Position numbers and translations under genes: made by a program. A model generated the notes under the pieces. It saw only the letters and a list, made by a program, of their open reading frames with translations, made no database searches and had not been told where the DNA came from. From Heterobilharzia americana (lineage: Eukaryota > Platyhelminthes > Trematoda > Strigeidida > Schistosomatidae): a DNA stretch of 64,000 nucleotides. The stretch is taken from NCBI GenBank assembly GCA_944470555.2, contig OX104134.1, positions 70,178,678-70,242,677 on the forward strand, written 5' to 3'. Shown piece after piece: positions 12,093-22,079 of the stretch. Positions within the stretch are counted from its first letter, which is position 1. Each line of letters opens with the position of its first letter.

Positions 12093-12214
12093 GTATGCTG
12101 AATTTATAGTTTAATAATTCGATTATATATAAATATCTTAAGAGGAGAAGGAAGAAGAATTTTGGTGACACTTATTACTGATAAAGTAGCTTATAGGATT
12201 AAGTAGTTTGGTGT

Positions 12215-13480
12215 TAAATATTTAGATTCAGACGACAAAACCTCTGCATCGACCTAGATTCCATATTAATTGATAATCATAATTTGAACTTGGGTGGGGA
12301 AAAATGCATCCCAAACTGCAACTCAAGATGTTTAGAAGACTCTGGATCTTATCGGTGTCTTTATTTAACAGAACTACGTCATCTGCGTATTCTAGGTCTA
12401 CCAAAAATTCTCCCGTGATTAGTTTAATCCCTGTATGGTTGGATGTCGAGAAGGAGACCTCCATAAGAACATATATGACAAAAGTGAATAAGAATGGTGA
12501 GAGTAGGGATCCTTGACGGACACCACTCAACCTACACAACTCACCCGATATCTCACTATAGACTTTAACACGGCCACAGGTGTTCGAGTAAAGAGCCTTT
12601 AATAGGGTGATGTACTTATTCGGTACCCCTTTCAATGAGGGACACTGAAATTAAACTTCTTGATCGATGGAGTTGAATGCCGCCTTCAGGTCAGGCGTGA
12701 GCGTGCCTGCGTTCCAGAACCTGATAGTATGAATATTTGGTCGACGCACCCACGACCAGGTCTGAAGCCTGTCTGGTTTTCTCGAGACTGCTTTTCCCGA
12801 GCTCCACCCAGGCGTATGGTGATAACAGAACCTAGAGTCTTAGACACTATGTTCGTCAGAATGATTCCTCTATAGTTATCCCAAGAGGACTTCTCGCCCT
12901 TTTTGCAGACTCAGATAACCAGTGATTCAGACCATTCAGAGGGGATCATATTTAACTCTCATAGACTAGTTAGCACTTTAGTCCGTCCTTATACACCTCA
13001 GGAACTAGTTTATCTGAACCTGCTGCCCTTCCTAGTTTCAGGTGACCTACTGCTTTATCGGCTTCTGCTAGTGTTGGGGGGGGGGGCTATCCCAATGTTT
13101 CATGCAGGATCCGACTTGACGGAGGGCAACGCAATAGTAGCTGGAGGCCATAGTGCTCCACCTATCGTCCCAGTTGTCTCTCTTGTGACTGAATCGTAGA
13201 CCCATCTCTCTCCGCTATAGTCTCACTAACCTTTTACCTTTTCGCCTCGGTTTCCTTAATAAGTCTAAATAATTGTCTGCTGTTACCTATCGCCGCTGCC
13301 TTCTCCATCTCTCTAGCCTTCGCTGGCCACCACTGTTCGTGGTCATTGCGTACACTTTTTATCAGGCTTCATTTGTGTCGCATTCGCTTCTCATTGTACT
13401 CAGAGCTTTCATGGATGCGTTGGCGTGCATCCGTTAATTCAGGAGAAGCTGCTGATATCCATTGGCTTTCGAAGACGTGG
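12215..13480 (-). mobile_element. RTE-like LINE, reverse transcriptase fragment
   Basis: Antisense to the host gene. On the minus strand the reading runs from 13470 down: QWWPAKAREMEKAAAIGNSR, then a PTLAEADKAV and GRAAGSD stretch, then at 12635-12228 a better frame with KGVPNKYITLLKALYSNTCG, GVRQGSLLSPF, and the catalytic YADD. Several stops and shifts break the 5' two thirds. No endonuclease or 3' end is present, so it is truncated at both ends. Confidence 0.8.
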
Positions 13481-14145
13481 AAGAGTGAATACATCTGAGC
13501 CACTAAAACCGATGTGAAGTCATGTTACTAAGAGTTTTCAACAATTGGTTTCTGGGACCCTAGGCAGGTAGTCTACACTTCTATACGTGGCTCACACCAA
13601 CAATCGGACAATTCAAGAACAGATGCAACGTCTTGTTCCAGTCACACTGAACCTTCTTCCAATTTAGTCCAACCTCTAGCATTGCACGTCAGGGTAGGTG
13701 GTGGCTTGGATTTTGCAACATACGTTCAAGCCACATAAGTCACTGAAGGTTCACATCGACAGATTTGCTTGTCATGCTTAGTACCTTTCCCCTAACCTCT
13801 ACATTGCTCACATAATGGTTCCACCGTTTGTGGTCAATACCATGAAGACGACAATGGGCCAAAACCCGAAATCTCTTCTACTTTTATTGGGGATGTTTCA
13901 CATTCGCATAACAGGACAGGATAGACTGCAGCACCGTATACTCATCCTTTCATAGATAGTTGGATATCTCGTCAGCCGGACTCACAGATGATACGAGTTG
14001 TTAGGTGTCACATGACCTTTCTGTATCCCAGCTGAGATTCTGCCAGCAATCTGAATCAACCCTCAAGTAAAGGAAATGATCGACCCATTCCACCACTTCA
14101 CTCCCTTCCATTAAAATGAGAGTTGTTACAGACTAGTCGTGGAGC
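13481..14145 (-). mobile_element. RTE-like LINE, second copy, C-terminal and 3' fragment
   Basis: The minus strand read from 14145 gives EVVEWVDHFLYL (the family's VDHFTYL motif), then a decayed LRWLG/MPSH region and a tail near 13500. It lies upstream of the RT fragment in reading order although it encodes the part that should follow RT. The two are therefore separate insertions, not one element. Confidence 0.65.
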
Positions 14146-14815
14146 ATCACCTCAGTTTTATAGATAAGAAATGCATACATACTGTCGTAAAACCAAAGCG
14201 ATACAGTCTGGAGATCGTATAGAAACACAACACTGCTTGTAAAGTGTTTGCCAATAGGGTAAATCCTGTTTCTACTTTGTGTAAACCGAATCTACTGAGA
14301 TACAGTGATATTTATACAAGTGCTATTTGTTGTTTAGTTCAGAAATGCAATCACAAGACATTCCTAAATGAATTTAGAACTGTAGTACTTGGAACAGTTT
14401 TAACATCCAGAAATCACAGATATAAATAATTTAGACTTTCTTGAATGTAGATAGAAGTTTTGCTAAGAATAATCATTTCCTGGAAATTGTAAAACAGTTA
14501 TTTCCTTCTATTAAGCAGGTTCTCATTCAGATGCATATTCAATTACTTCTTGCTTCTAACCAGAACTTCAGATCTCATCAAGAAAACATAACCATTTAGA
14601 CTCCCTCATTACAAGCAAAATAGGGTTCACAGACGTTTAATAATGTTAGAATAAACACTAGCAAGATATTACTGTCAAAGTGTAAATAAAAATATAGATT
14701 TCAACTAAAAAATTGAGATTATAATGTAGGGAGAAACCTGTTTAAAGTTACTTTCGCACTACCTAGTTTGTATGCCTGTTTTATTTTTTAATGTGATCAC
14801 GGTAAGTGTGGACAG
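14146..14815 (+). other. Intron, no recognised feature
   Basis: AT-rich intron. The acceptor at 14815 (GTGGACAG) has a weak pyrimidine tract but gives the right phase. Confidence 0.4.
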
Positions 14816-14961
14816 AGTAAAAGTTTACAAGAAAAATTGACAAAGTTAATAATTGAAAGAAACGAAGCACAAGATGCTATGAAGACCGAAATAGAAAAGG
14901 AAAAAGAAACATCTAAGAAGCTAAAACAACTGCAATGTGATTTTGATCAAATAAATCAAAG
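14816..14961 (+). CDS. CEP112: CEP112-like gene, coiled-coil exon
   Basis: Starts in phase 0 with SKSLQEKLTKLIIERNEAQD and continues as a Glu/Lys-rich helix ending DQINQ plus two bases (AG) before GGTAGGTG. The split codon completes with A of the next exon to give Arg. This matches the QEK-containing middle segment of CEP112. Confidence 0.83.
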
Positions 14962-15669
14962 GTAGGTGAATTACAAAATCCTTTCCTCAAAAGTACTATG
15001 CATATCTGAATTTTTTGCATGTTAAATATCAGAAAGGATTTATTCATTCAATTTTAATCGATGCACTTAGAGCTTATTCGGTTACTAGTTCAATTTTTAA
15101 GGTAACCGTTGTGTTTTTTCAAAGATAAAAATCCAAATATTCGGTTGAAGAAGTTGTGGCATACATTCAGAAAAATCCTGTTTTGATTTTCTAAAATAGC
15201 TGCGATCGTATTAGTCTTTAATGTGATAATAAAGAAAACAGGTTACGTTTGAATTGTTGTTGTCTATGCGTTTTACTCTTGAAGTAATTAAAGGCATGCA
15301 TTCCTTCAAGGCTTCTTACTGTTATACAGATTTTGCACAGGATCAAAGAATTTAAGAACGAAATGCTTATTGATAGACGTCCGACTGCAACTATCAGTCG
15401 TTTATTCATCTGATTGTCAGCTTTTCGAAATAGTTTTCGCATTTTAGACGTGTACAAAAGGATGCATATGCGATGTAAGAAGTTAAGGAAGGATTTTTCG
15501 TTGAATATTGCCTTCAGGTTGACAAATATTTCAGATGGATATCGCGAAGTTCTAATGAGGAGTCGTGACTTGTGGGGTCAATCAGTCGAAGGGAAGCGGA
15601 TGCCATCTGAAGAACTTGGGCGATGGTCACGCTATATCGCGAATCAGCAGAAGTTGGAAACTGTGAACC

Positions 15670-15850
15670 ATTGAGTCACTACCCAGTGGGTGAGTGGTTA
15701 AAGGGTTCGTCGTGAGAAAAGGATCCTGAGTTCGATCCCTGCTGAGGAGTTATGTGTTAGGACGAAAAAGCTGTCCAGTTCTCCAACTGATCTCCGTCCG
15801 TGATGAATACTACCTCAAATATTTAAGACCAGAAATTACTTGTCTACTCA
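15670..15850 (+). mobile_element. tRNA-derived SINE, degenerate hammerhead copy
   Basis: Sense copy with a B-box-like GAGTTCGATCCCTG near 15728-15741 and a hammerhead-like segment CTGAGGA ... AGGAC GAAA ... GTC CAGTT at about 15742-15780. The core bases survive, but stem II has lost a pair and stems I and III are weaker than in the 18.7-kb copy. The common SINE tail (CAACTGAT..C.GTC..TGATGAATACTACCT) follows. Confidence 0.65.
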
Positions 15851-16384
15851 ATCAACCCCTCCATCGAATCTACCGTAGTAAATATGCCAAGACGGGTTTA
15901 TTGTATAAATCATCTATCATTTCCGCTAAAGTTGCCAACCCACTGACCTGAAAATGGTTATTGAAGCTCGTTGTTGACTAAACTGATAATAACCATGTTA
16001 AGTTGAAAGCCGAAGTTTTACGTTTTTCGGTTTGCTAACTAGTAAGGGATATCATTAAAAGGTTGAAAGTACTAGTTAATGTGATCCGATTTAATACAGA
16101 ATCTTATATCCACGTATTGATTATTAAAGGAGGTCAGTCAACTGCTTATAGTCTTAGAGAAATAAGCAATCAAATGAACAATCTCCTCGGTAAATTGTGA
16201 GTTTTATTGTTCCATCACTACTGAGATGTAATTCGATCTCACACCTTATTTTTGTAGGTTATTCATTAAAGTTGTGAGTTTCTACTCAACACTCTTTACT
16301 GTTAGTGAATCTCATACATTTTTATCATGAATTACTAACTAGACATCATTCCCATTGATTAATGCCGAAATTTAATACGCATCA

Positions 16385-16575
16385 AAGTAGTCTGTATGAT
16401 TGGCTGGTAGCAAATGTAGAGTCTCTGAAAACATATAGCACTGAAAGGCTGTTTTGTCCTAGCCAGGAACTGCGTAGTATTGTCATCTCCTAACACCATA
16501 TAGGACTAAGCATGAGACTGTCAGGTTTTGCAGCACCACTTTCCAATCTCAGTAACGAGGTGGACATCAACTAAT
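16385..16575 (-). mobile_element. tRNA-derived SINE, very degraded
   Basis: On the minus strand CTAGGACAAAACAGCC near 16450-16465 is recognisable as the hammerhead stem II/GAAA region of the same SINE, followed by CAGTGCT. The CTGANGA core is lost. Confidence 0.45.
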
Positions 16576-16997
16576 CAACTAAATAACTTATAAAACTCCA
16601 TAAAATTTAAATTACTGAATTAGAGGGAATGAAGTCGTTCATTTTAAAAAATTAAATCGTTAATCTGTTGTTTTCAAACTGAATACAGCTTTTAAGTAAA
16701 TGGATACAGTACATCTTTATGTAAACAGACTGCTTGAAATGTTTTATGAAGTTAAGCGTATGAAGATATATCGAGTCTTCCCGTTTTGATGGTGCTGTGT
16801 TCTCTGAAGCTTTTATTGTCATTCCACACAGCACCATCAACACAAACCTCAGAGAGAAATTCCGAAATAAAACTTATTTTAGAATGATGTACTCACTGCA
16901 ATACAACAGATAGAATAACCAAAGATGTAAATTCTAAATGCACCATCTGATGTTTCATGAAAAATCCCCATTACTTTTTCACTTCATTTCTGTGCAG

Positions 16998-17160
16998 AAA
17001 TATAACCTTGGAATCTAGATATAATGCTTGTGTTGAAGATCACCAAAATGAACTGAAACGAATTCGTTCAGATCACGATAAGCGTATAACTGCTATGGAA
17101 TCGGAACTAACAAAGAATGAAGAAAAGTACAAAGTTAACTTAGAAAATATTAAAAAGGAG
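16998..17160 (+). CDS. CEP112: CEP112-like gene, coiled-coil exon
   Basis: Starts after TTCTGTGCAG with one base that completes the split codon from 14961, which confirms the junction. The product is ITLESRYNACVEDHQNELKR followed by a SDHDKRITAMESEL helix, ending IKKE in phase 0 before GTATTG. It matches the CEP112 segment with a D...N...L...Y..D...L repeat pattern. Confidence 0.87.
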
Positions 17161-17293
17161 GTATTGTTAATCTTTTGAAATCCAGTTTCATCCTGCTTTC
17201 ATTTTTTTAATTATAATTTGACTATCTAAGATAGCCGTAGTTTGGCAGACTAGTATTTGCACTGGATGATGATTGAAGGTGAGATGAAAATCT

Positions 17294-17367
17294 GGACCGC
17301 GGCCGGATTCAAACCAGTGACCACCTGATTACCGGTCCGGTGCTCTACCAACTGAGCTACGAGGTCC
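17294..17367 (-). repeat. tRNA-like sequence (SINE head or tRNA pseudogene)
   Basis: Seventy-four bases on the minus strand fold as a tRNA. The acceptor GGACC pairs with GGTCC at the 3' end, the D arm is GCTCAGTTGGTAGAGC, and the B box is GGTTTGAATCC. The anticodon loop is CCGGTAA, with GGT in the anticodon position. Base 33 is C instead of the near-universal U, and the anticodon and T stems each carry mismatches. A GGT (Thr) anticodon is not normally used in eukaryotes. These points favour a tRNA-derived SINE head over a working tRNA gene. Confidence 0.7.
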
Positions 17368-17554
17368 GACTGCTACGAAATGAGCAAGTGGATGTTCTCA
17401 ATTAGCCTGAAGTAGAACAAATCCACTGACTGTCCTACTATAAACCTGAATCTAACACTTCTTAGTGCATACCTGCGGGGATGTAACACCGTGTACAGAA
17501 CACAAGCGTGCTGCGTTATAAGCTTCATGACTTTTATTGGGTAAAATACTATGA

Positions 17555-17735
17555 TGGTGACTTCAGGTTGGTATTCATCATGGACGGACTAGGTGGAGAA
17601 ACACTGGAAACCTGGGAGAACTGAATAGCTGTTTCGCTCTAGCATGGGACTCTTCAGCAGTGGCCCATTAGGGTTGGGGCCAAAGACCTTCATGTTCCGC
17701 GGCCACCACGTTAGCATTAAGCCAGTGAGTCAGAT
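17555..17735 (-). mobile_element. tRNA-derived SINE with decayed hammerhead
   Basis: Minus-strand copy of the same SINE. Its tail (CTTCAGGTTGGTATTCATCA on the plus strand) marks the 3' end. The hammerhead region, about 17612-17668, reads GCCACTG CTGAAGA GTCCC...GAGC GAAA CAGCTATT CAGTT. Core bases are present, but stem II is mispaired and the GTC cleavage triplet has become ATT. Confidence 0.7.
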
Positions 17736-18186
17736 TCCAACGGTCCACAGTTCTGTCAGTTCATACTGGCTAACAAAATCAACGTAAAACCTCACACACA
17801 GGTGTATCAGCTCAAGTTTTCACACGCCACAGTACTACACAAAGAAAAGGAGTAATATCAAAGTAGATAAAGTAGTGAGAAAATAAACAATCTGAAGATA
17901 AAGTGAGAATATTCAGGCTTTAGATGTCAAAGAGTAAATACACCTACGCCATTGTGACCGATTTCCAGCCATGTCACCAAGATTCCTCAACCGTCGATTC
18001 CTTTCGTCTCGGGGGCCCTAAACAGGCAGCCTGCATCTCCTCGCATGGCTTGGGCCGTGCCGTCGTTGAGTATCTGTCCTCATATCTGAATTGGTTGACC
18101 CCTTCCTTCACGACTTCTCATTCGAATTTCTGGAATCACCTCTCAAAGTTTGTCACCAATGAGCACTAGATAAATTCGATTCGGAA

Positions 18187-18389
18187 GTTTGCGGGGATTT
18201 ATTTATTGATTTCAGGTTGGTATTTATCATCAACATGGACCACTGGCAAGGTTGGGGATGCGAATTGCTGGGGAATCTAATACTAGGAGAAAACAGCTGT
18301 CCATTGCTCTCAAGTTTTCAATGTTTCTCCACCGAATGTCAGTCCATGATGAATACTAACCTGGAATTAATAAATAAATCCCCGCAAAC
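18187..18389 (+). repeat. SINE remnant enclosed by 44-bp inverted repeats
   Basis: Arms 18187-18230 and 18346-18389 are reverse complements with 40 of 44 positions matching. The right arm is the SINE tail, and the left arm is the same tail inverted. Between them is a decayed SINE body (CTGGGGA ... AGGAGAAAACAGCTGTCC). All four arm differences are transitions. It could be two head-on insertions with internal loss, or a foldback formed during repair. Confidence 0.75.
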
Positions 18390-18604
18390 CTGCAGACTGA
18401 AATATTATGACAGTGATCTTTATTCAGCCGTTGATTTCTACAAAAAAATCAGATGAAGAGTAGGCAAGTTGCTGGTTAGAAACAATTTTTCGAGTGCTAA
18501 CTGAACCTCACCAGCTCGATTTTCCAAAACATTCAGCTTTGCATGTGTCCATCAATTTGCTTAGCTTTTAAGTATGACAGAAAGAAAGCTTTGGAGCATT
18601 GGAT

Positions 18605-18795
18605 TCTGACCCAGTGGCTCAGTGGTAACGCGCTGGCCACGGAACCTGAAGGTCACGGGTTCGACCCCTGGCGGAGTCGCGGGTGCGCACTGCTGAGGAG
18701 TCCCATACTAGGACGAAACAGCTGTCCAGTGCTCCCAGGTTTCATTTGTTTCTCCAACTGATGTCAGTCTACGACGAATAACAACTTGAAATATT
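18605..18795 (+). mobile_element. tRNA-derived SINE with complete hammerhead
   Basis: Best SINE copy in the window, in sense orientation to the host gene. The RNA polymerase III A box is TGGCTCAGTGG (18615-18625) and the B box is GGTTCGACCCC (18658-18668). A hammerhead ribozyme follows at 18687-18732, and the family tail (CAACTGATGTCAGTC) follows that. The layout of tRNA head plus hammerhead is known for schistosome short repeats such as the Sm-alpha family. Confidence 0.85.
18687..18732 (+). ncRNA. Type I hammerhead ribozyme, apparently intact
   Basis: All conserved core positions are present. Stem I is GCACTG (18687-18692) with CAGTGC (18727-18732), six perfect pairs. The core CTGAGGA spans 18693-18699. 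Stem II is GTCC (18700-18703) with GGAC (18711-18714) around a 7-base loop. GAAA spans 18715-18718. Stem III is a two-pair helix (A18718-T18725, C18719-G18724) with loop AGCT, the very short stem III typical of schistosome hammerheads. The cleavage triplet GTC ends at 18726, so cutting is predicted between 18726 and 18727. Self-cleavage has not been tested. Confidence 0.85.
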
Positions 18796-18799
18796 TCTA

Positions 18800-20330
18800 A
18801 ATCTCCACAACTCCCCCAAAAAAATTTAAATGCTGTTATGTCAGTTTACTGTTTTCACTGTCTTAGCATTTCGACTTAATATGCCGAAGCATACTCATGC
18901 CTCAAGTTTTTAATCAGATAACAAGTGATAAAAACAATATTAAAAGCTCAGGAAACATACAGGTTGGTCTATTCTGTTGGTAGCCATACTCAACTAAAGA
19001 TATTTGCTGTCTAGATTCGAAATGGTAATACGGGCTGAGCCTGTAAACCCACTGTTTAATGATCAAGTTCGTAGGTTATCAAGATAGCTCGGCAACTAAA
19101 ACATAATCGGAATAGTACAAACTTTGATATATGAATAACCCTTTTTCATTATCGAATAGCAGAGGATATATGCAAGATTCAAAAAGCATTGTTTCAACTG
19201 CATTGTTATCGGAATAATTAATTAGATCACCAATGTGGGTATGCTGGCCCTTTATATAAAAACAATTTTGAGTGAAATTTCTATTATTTTCATAGAAGAG
19301 AATTAAATCATTTGTATTATGAAAACAGAACAAATGAAATACTGAAAAACCTTTATCAGGCTCAGTGACTTTAATCCTTAGTGTAGAATAAGTTTGTTTC
19401 ATTTGACTTCTATTTGTTGATCGCACCAACCACTTGGATGATTGAGTTTTATGTGAGCTGGTTTGTTTAAGTGCATCTTTTGCATTTTGAAATTAGGTAG
19501 AATCGCAATCAGAAACATCAAAAAAATCCAAGCTATTCTTTTTTGCTTTATTCAAAAGTATTGTGACTGATTCTTGTCCCATCCCGTTTATTTCCATTAT
19601 TGAGCATTGACTTAAGCCGGATATTACTTGACAAATAGAGTTTATGCTGATAGCGGAATACGTAAATGATATCATCTTCTACTGCGATGGTATAATGATG
19701 CAGAAACGTTTCTCTGAGAAACCATGGATAACCCAGAGATAGATAACGCACCTTTTTAATCAGCATTCGCAGTTCTTATGTTATTACCTTTCTAATGAAA
19801 ACGTGAGACGATCCGTTAGCCCATATAACGTACCGCAATGATGATTTGACCATCTTAGTCGATAAACTAATGACTTAAATGATCGAATTATATCATAAAA
19901 TATAGCATTGGTCCTTTCAGTGATCAGTTACTGTTATTATGTATTTTTCATAACATATCCTTCAAGGTATAAGATAGATGCATAACGTGCTTTGTAGGAA
20001 GAAAGTAAATAGTTTGGTGTTCAGAATGAAATAGTCCTTGATTCATTTCCTAAGACAATATTTCACTGTAACACTTCAGTTACCAGTTAAATATTTTGAT
20101 GTTCACTCACTTCTGAAGCAAACAAAGAGTTTCACAAATTGTTTTCCTGAGTGTAAATAATGAATTTGACTGACTGAAAGAACAGCTGATGAGTTAGTGA
20201 TGTTATTACTTTCTCCATAGAAATGACAAAAACAAACTGAGTGTAAAGTGTAGAAAGAGTTTTTTAACCTTTGTAATTTGTTGTAATTGTTTGTTGATAT
20301 ACTTGTAATTCTTCGTTGTTATACTGGATT
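18800..20330 (+). other. Intron, no recognised feature
   Basis: AT-rich. Minus-strand frames 19079-19429 and 19548-19766 show no recognised motifs. Confidence 0.35.
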
Positions 20331-20394
20331 GAATCAATCACCCTTTGTTGGAATATGGACTCATATGTGGGTGCCTCGATATTGTCTGAATATT

Positions 20395-20590
20395 TTTTTA
20401 TGGTCATTTACTTGGATGTGGAGAGCAGAGGGATTCAGGACGCATGTTTCGTCCTAATTGGGACTCGTCAGTCGAATTTACCTGTACCTCAGTGAGTGAT
20501 GTTGTTCCCACTGAGACTCAAACCTCGTAATTTGTCTTAAAAGATAGTCATATAACACTGAGCAAATAAGCACTGAGTCAAATGCAGTTT
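20395..20590 (-). mobile_element. Sm-alpha-type SINE/satellite unit with hammerhead
   Basis: On the minus strand a B-box-like GGTTTGAGTCTCAG precedes a hammerhead at about 20425-20477. It has core CTGACGA, stem II GTCC/GGAC around CAATTA, GAAA, a short stem III (CATGCG) and a GTC cleavage triplet. The sequence CCCAATTAGGACGAAAC is close to the hammerhead of the S. mansoni Sm-alpha repeat. The two innermost stem I positions are A-C and G-T, so cleavage may be weak. It is a different subtype from the 18.7-kb copy. Confidence 0.72.
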
Positions 20591-20657
20591 TAGACTTCTA
20601 TGACACTTAACTAAGGTGACCCTGATTAGTACTGTTTTTATAATCTTTTTTCTAAAG

Positions 20658-20828
20658 TTTAATTCTATACTGGAAGAAAATCGTTTATCATATGAACGTC
20701 AGTTAGAAACGAAGATTAAAGAAGCTGAAACATCTGGCTATCAAAACTGTTCACGAACTAAGGATGCTGAAATAAAACTTTTGCATCAGAGGATCAGAGA
20801 GGCCAGAGAATTAAATGCAAATAATGAA
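20658..20828 (+). CDS. CEP112: CEP112-like gene, coiled-coil exon
   Basis: Phase 0 from a TTTTTTCTAAAG acceptor to GAA|GTAAAT. Fifty-seven residues start FNSILEENRLSYERQLETKI and then run as a Lys/Glu/Arg helix (KDAEIKLLHQRIREARELN). This matches the CEP112 central rod. A single Cys and a SGYQN break are unusual for a coiled coil. Confidence 0.85.
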
Positions 20829-22070
20829 GTAAATTTTTTCGTCATAACTTTGAAATTCAATGTAGATTCTTACCTTTAATTCGTTTTAAGTATTGTTCAA
20901 TCTCCCCCTGCTTTTATGATATACCATTCTAAGAAATAGGTATCAATAATACAGGTGATTCGCATTTCATCAACAAATGAATAGATCTTCGATATACATG
21001 ACTTAATTTAGACTTGCATTTCACTCTTATCTGTAAAGTCTTACACCATCCAACCTTTAAGATATATATCTAGAAATGAGCCTTGGAGATAGAAAGCATT
21101 CAATGTGAGCTGCATAGTAAGACGGATACTACCTAGTTAGGTTTCTCGAGATAATGAAAATCAATGATTATAGACTTTTGATGATATAGCTCAAAGTTGA
21201 TCAAAATGGTATAGCTATGAAGCATGAATTGTATCATTAAAAGAGCTGTAATTTACTGTCAGTAACAAGAGATATAAGTTCACTATTTAGCTGAATTACA
21301 GTGAAAATAAGTGCAAGAATTGTTCCAAATACACAAAATCACAACTGGTTTGTAGTTAACTTCATACCTTGTTTCATAGTGTAGTTTTAAGTTCGTCTAT
21401 CTCAGAGTATTGATACTAACTTATCAGATCATGGAATACTGAATAATTTGATCTGTAACTGAAAACCAATATGAACACCAAAGTTGGCCTTAACTTTTAT
21501 GTTAATTTAAGATATTTCTTGATGTAAGTATACAGTCAAAACCTATGGATGAAAAAAAGAGGTGTAGTGTGCCAAAAAAAAAGGACATAACATTGCTACA
21601 TGAATGCTGGTTGCGATAAAAGGTGAAATGTACTTATATATTGAAGCCTTCGAAAGTGACGTTTCTGAACCTCTGGTGATATTTACGACATTTCATCAGC
21701 TGTAGAGATGTGTCAATTTCACCTAATTCTTATAGTTCAGTACGTGTTAATCTAATATATTAGTAAGATTTAGGGACTGTGGTGAATTTCAACTCAATAT
21801 TAGTATGTTTATTAGATGCATCATACGGTGAGACAGTATCTTTTACTTAGTAAAGTTTCGGACATAATTTATTGTCCATATTCATGCCAGGTAACTACAC
21901 AACTTTGAAACGCAGTTTATATAGTTCTAATCTTCTCTTTCTTTTTGATAAGGATAGTAGAATTTTTCATATATCTGGAACAGGTGTAGAGTCATTTCTT
22001 TTGCATGTGTTTGGGTTGATTCGATTCATAGGGCACATAAATTCGGTAGTGAACACGATCCGGTTTACCT
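20829..22070 (+). other. Intron, no recognised feature
   Basis: AT-rich. No coding remnant is recognised, apart from the possible tail of the Penelope-like element near 22 kb. Confidence 0.35.
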
Positions 22071-22079
22071 ACAAATAGA

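Noticed and set aside
13481..14145. Joining this fragment with 12215-13480 as one LINE
   Set aside because: On the minus strand the C-terminal region comes before the RT, the reverse of a single element, so they are two insertions.
17294..17367. Functional tRNA-Thr(GGT) gene
   Set aside because: C at position 33, stem mismatches and an anticodon not used in eukaryotes.
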